Assembly (NCBI GenBank): GCA_030040815.1
Contig: JASHSZ010000067.1
Location: 1 to 6,982, forward strand
Direction of reading: 5' to 3'
Length of the DNA: 6,982 bases
Source: Streptosporangiaceae bacterium
GTDB taxonomy: Bacteria; Actinomycetota; Actinomycetes; Streptosporangiales; Streptosporangiaceae
A program made the translations under genes and the position numbers. Numbering within the stretch: the first letter of the stretch is position 1; every line of letters starts with the position of its first letter. The notes under the pieces were generated by a model, which was given only the letters and a program-made list of their open reading frames with translations, made no database searches and had not been told where the DNA came from. Positions 6,560 through 6,982 of the stretch are shown here, piece after piece.

Positions 6560-6754
6560 GGACCGTGCTGGCACACCGCACAGGTAACAGGCCGTGGCGA
6601 CTCTCGGTTGCCGCCGGACCCATCATGATCACCCATCGTAACCGGGCCGGTGTCTCCCAGGCCAAGGCCCGGAGGCCAGGTGTCGGTCGGCCCGGCTCGC
6701 AGCCGATCGGCTGGCGTGCGACCCGGCCCGCGCCCGGCTAGTCCACAGCCCGGC

Positions 6755-6982
6755 TCAGTCCCGGGCCTTGGCCGCCGCCAGCTCCCCGGCCGCCGCGCGG
6801 GAAATCGCGGGCGCGTCCGCGACGACGGTCACCAGCCGACAGCCGTTCTCCCGGTAGAGCCGGGCGATCCTCCCCTCGGCGGCGTGCACGCCGACCGGCT
6901 TGCCAGCGGCTGCGCAGTCGGCCCAGATGCGCTCCAGCGCCGGACGCAGGACGGGATCGTTCGGGTCTAGCGCGCAGCCCAG
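6755..6982 (-). CDS. Probable HpcH/HpaI-family aldolase, C-terminal part only
   Basis: On the minus strand the frame is open from the right edge to a TGA at 6757-6755, giving the last 75 codons of a larger gene. The peptide starts LGCALDPNDPVLRPALERIW, then reads CAAAGKPVGVHAAEG, followed by ENGCRLVTVVADAPAIS and an Ala-rich final helix. The order 'helix, GKPxGV strand, Gly-Cys/Phe-x-Leu-Val-Thr strand, Asp, helix' matches the end of the TIM barrel in HpcH/HpaI class II aldolases. Those enzymes split 2-oxo-4-hydroxy acids or related citramalyl/malyl-CoA-like substrates with a divalent metal. The metal ligands and catalytic Arg would lie outside the window, so the substrate cannot be given. 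The family call rests on pattern memory of a short segment. Confidence 0.72.
   Translation of the reverse strand: MGCALDPNDPVLRPALERIWADCAAAGKPVGVHAAEGRIARLYRENGCRLVTVVADAPAISRAAAGELAAAKARD

Larger units (their letters stand above)
6485..6754. other. Intergenic region between the small protein gene and the aldolase
   Basis: This 270-bp stretch holds no gene or tRNA that I can see. It contains the Shine-Dalgarno and possible -10 of the small protein gene, two direct copies of ACCCATC (6618-6624, 6631-6637), a 14-bp palindrome CAGCCGATCGGCTG (6700-6713), and one arm (6660-6672) of an inverted repeat whose other arm lies in the aldolase 3' end. The structured part may end the aldolase transcript, but no T tract is present. 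Confidence 0.5.

Noticed and set aside
6485..6574. A 30-residue N-terminal extension of the small protein from an ATG at 6574.
   Set aside because: The strong GGAGG at 6490-6494 sits ideally for the ATG at 6484. The extension is an Ala/Arg-rich peptide with no signal peptide or conserved look, and it would span the likely promoter.
6650..6970. A 106-codon plus-strand frame at the right end.
   Set aside because: It is Arg/Pro/Gly-rich shadow translation opposite the partial aldolase, which has recognisable barrel motifs on the minus strand.

Overview
The window reads as chromosomal DNA of a high-GC Gram-positive bacterium (Actinomycetota). The base composition is strongly GC-rich, the codon third positions are G/C, and the proteins are ones common in actinobacteria: a FadE5-like acyl-CoA dehydrogenase of about 610 residues, a LytR-CpsA-Psr (LCP) protein with a long charged N-terminal tail, a Dabb protein and a PIG-L deacetylase. 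I cannot name the genus from the sequence alone. Nothing suggests a phage, insertion sequence, integron or CRISPR array.

Layout, left to right. (1) Positions 1-2396 hold a rightward group: the 3' part of a 2-oxo-acid dehydrogenase E2 (lipoyl domain off the left edge), a small Dabb-family protein 34 bp further on, and a PIG-L/LmbE-family metal-dependent deacetylase. (2) On the opposite strand lies a large acyl-CoA dehydrogenase (2393-4222), whose stop codon shares a CTAG palindrome with the stop of the deacetylase. (3) The 244-bp divergent region 4223-4466 holds a good promoter for the dehydrogenase (GTGACA, 17 bp, TACTAT). It is overlaid by a doubled operator-like palindrome, TACTNNNNAGTA repeated at 15 bp. 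(4) A rightward LCP ligase-family gene (4467-5771) carries in-frame tandem repeats in its cytoplasmic tail. (5) A long hairpin near 5860-5901 sits between this gene and the next, convergent one. (6) A leftward gene (6026-6484) encodes a small conserved protein of unknown function with a helical front half and a disordered tail. (7) At the right edge is the last 75 codons of a leftward gene, probably an HpcH/HpaI-type aldolase.

The genes look like ordinary metabolic and cell-envelope functions in several transcription units rather than one dedicated system. The E2 and the acyl-CoA dehydrogenase both act on acyl-CoAs (making them from 2-oxo acids, and oxidising them), but they are on opposite strands and nothing in the sequence ties their control together. 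The LCP protein concerns attachment of glycopolymers to the cell wall. I did not find a clear new biological system. The most distinctive signals are the doubled operator at the dehydrogenase promoter, the repeat tract in the LCP tail, and the small helical protein of unknown role.
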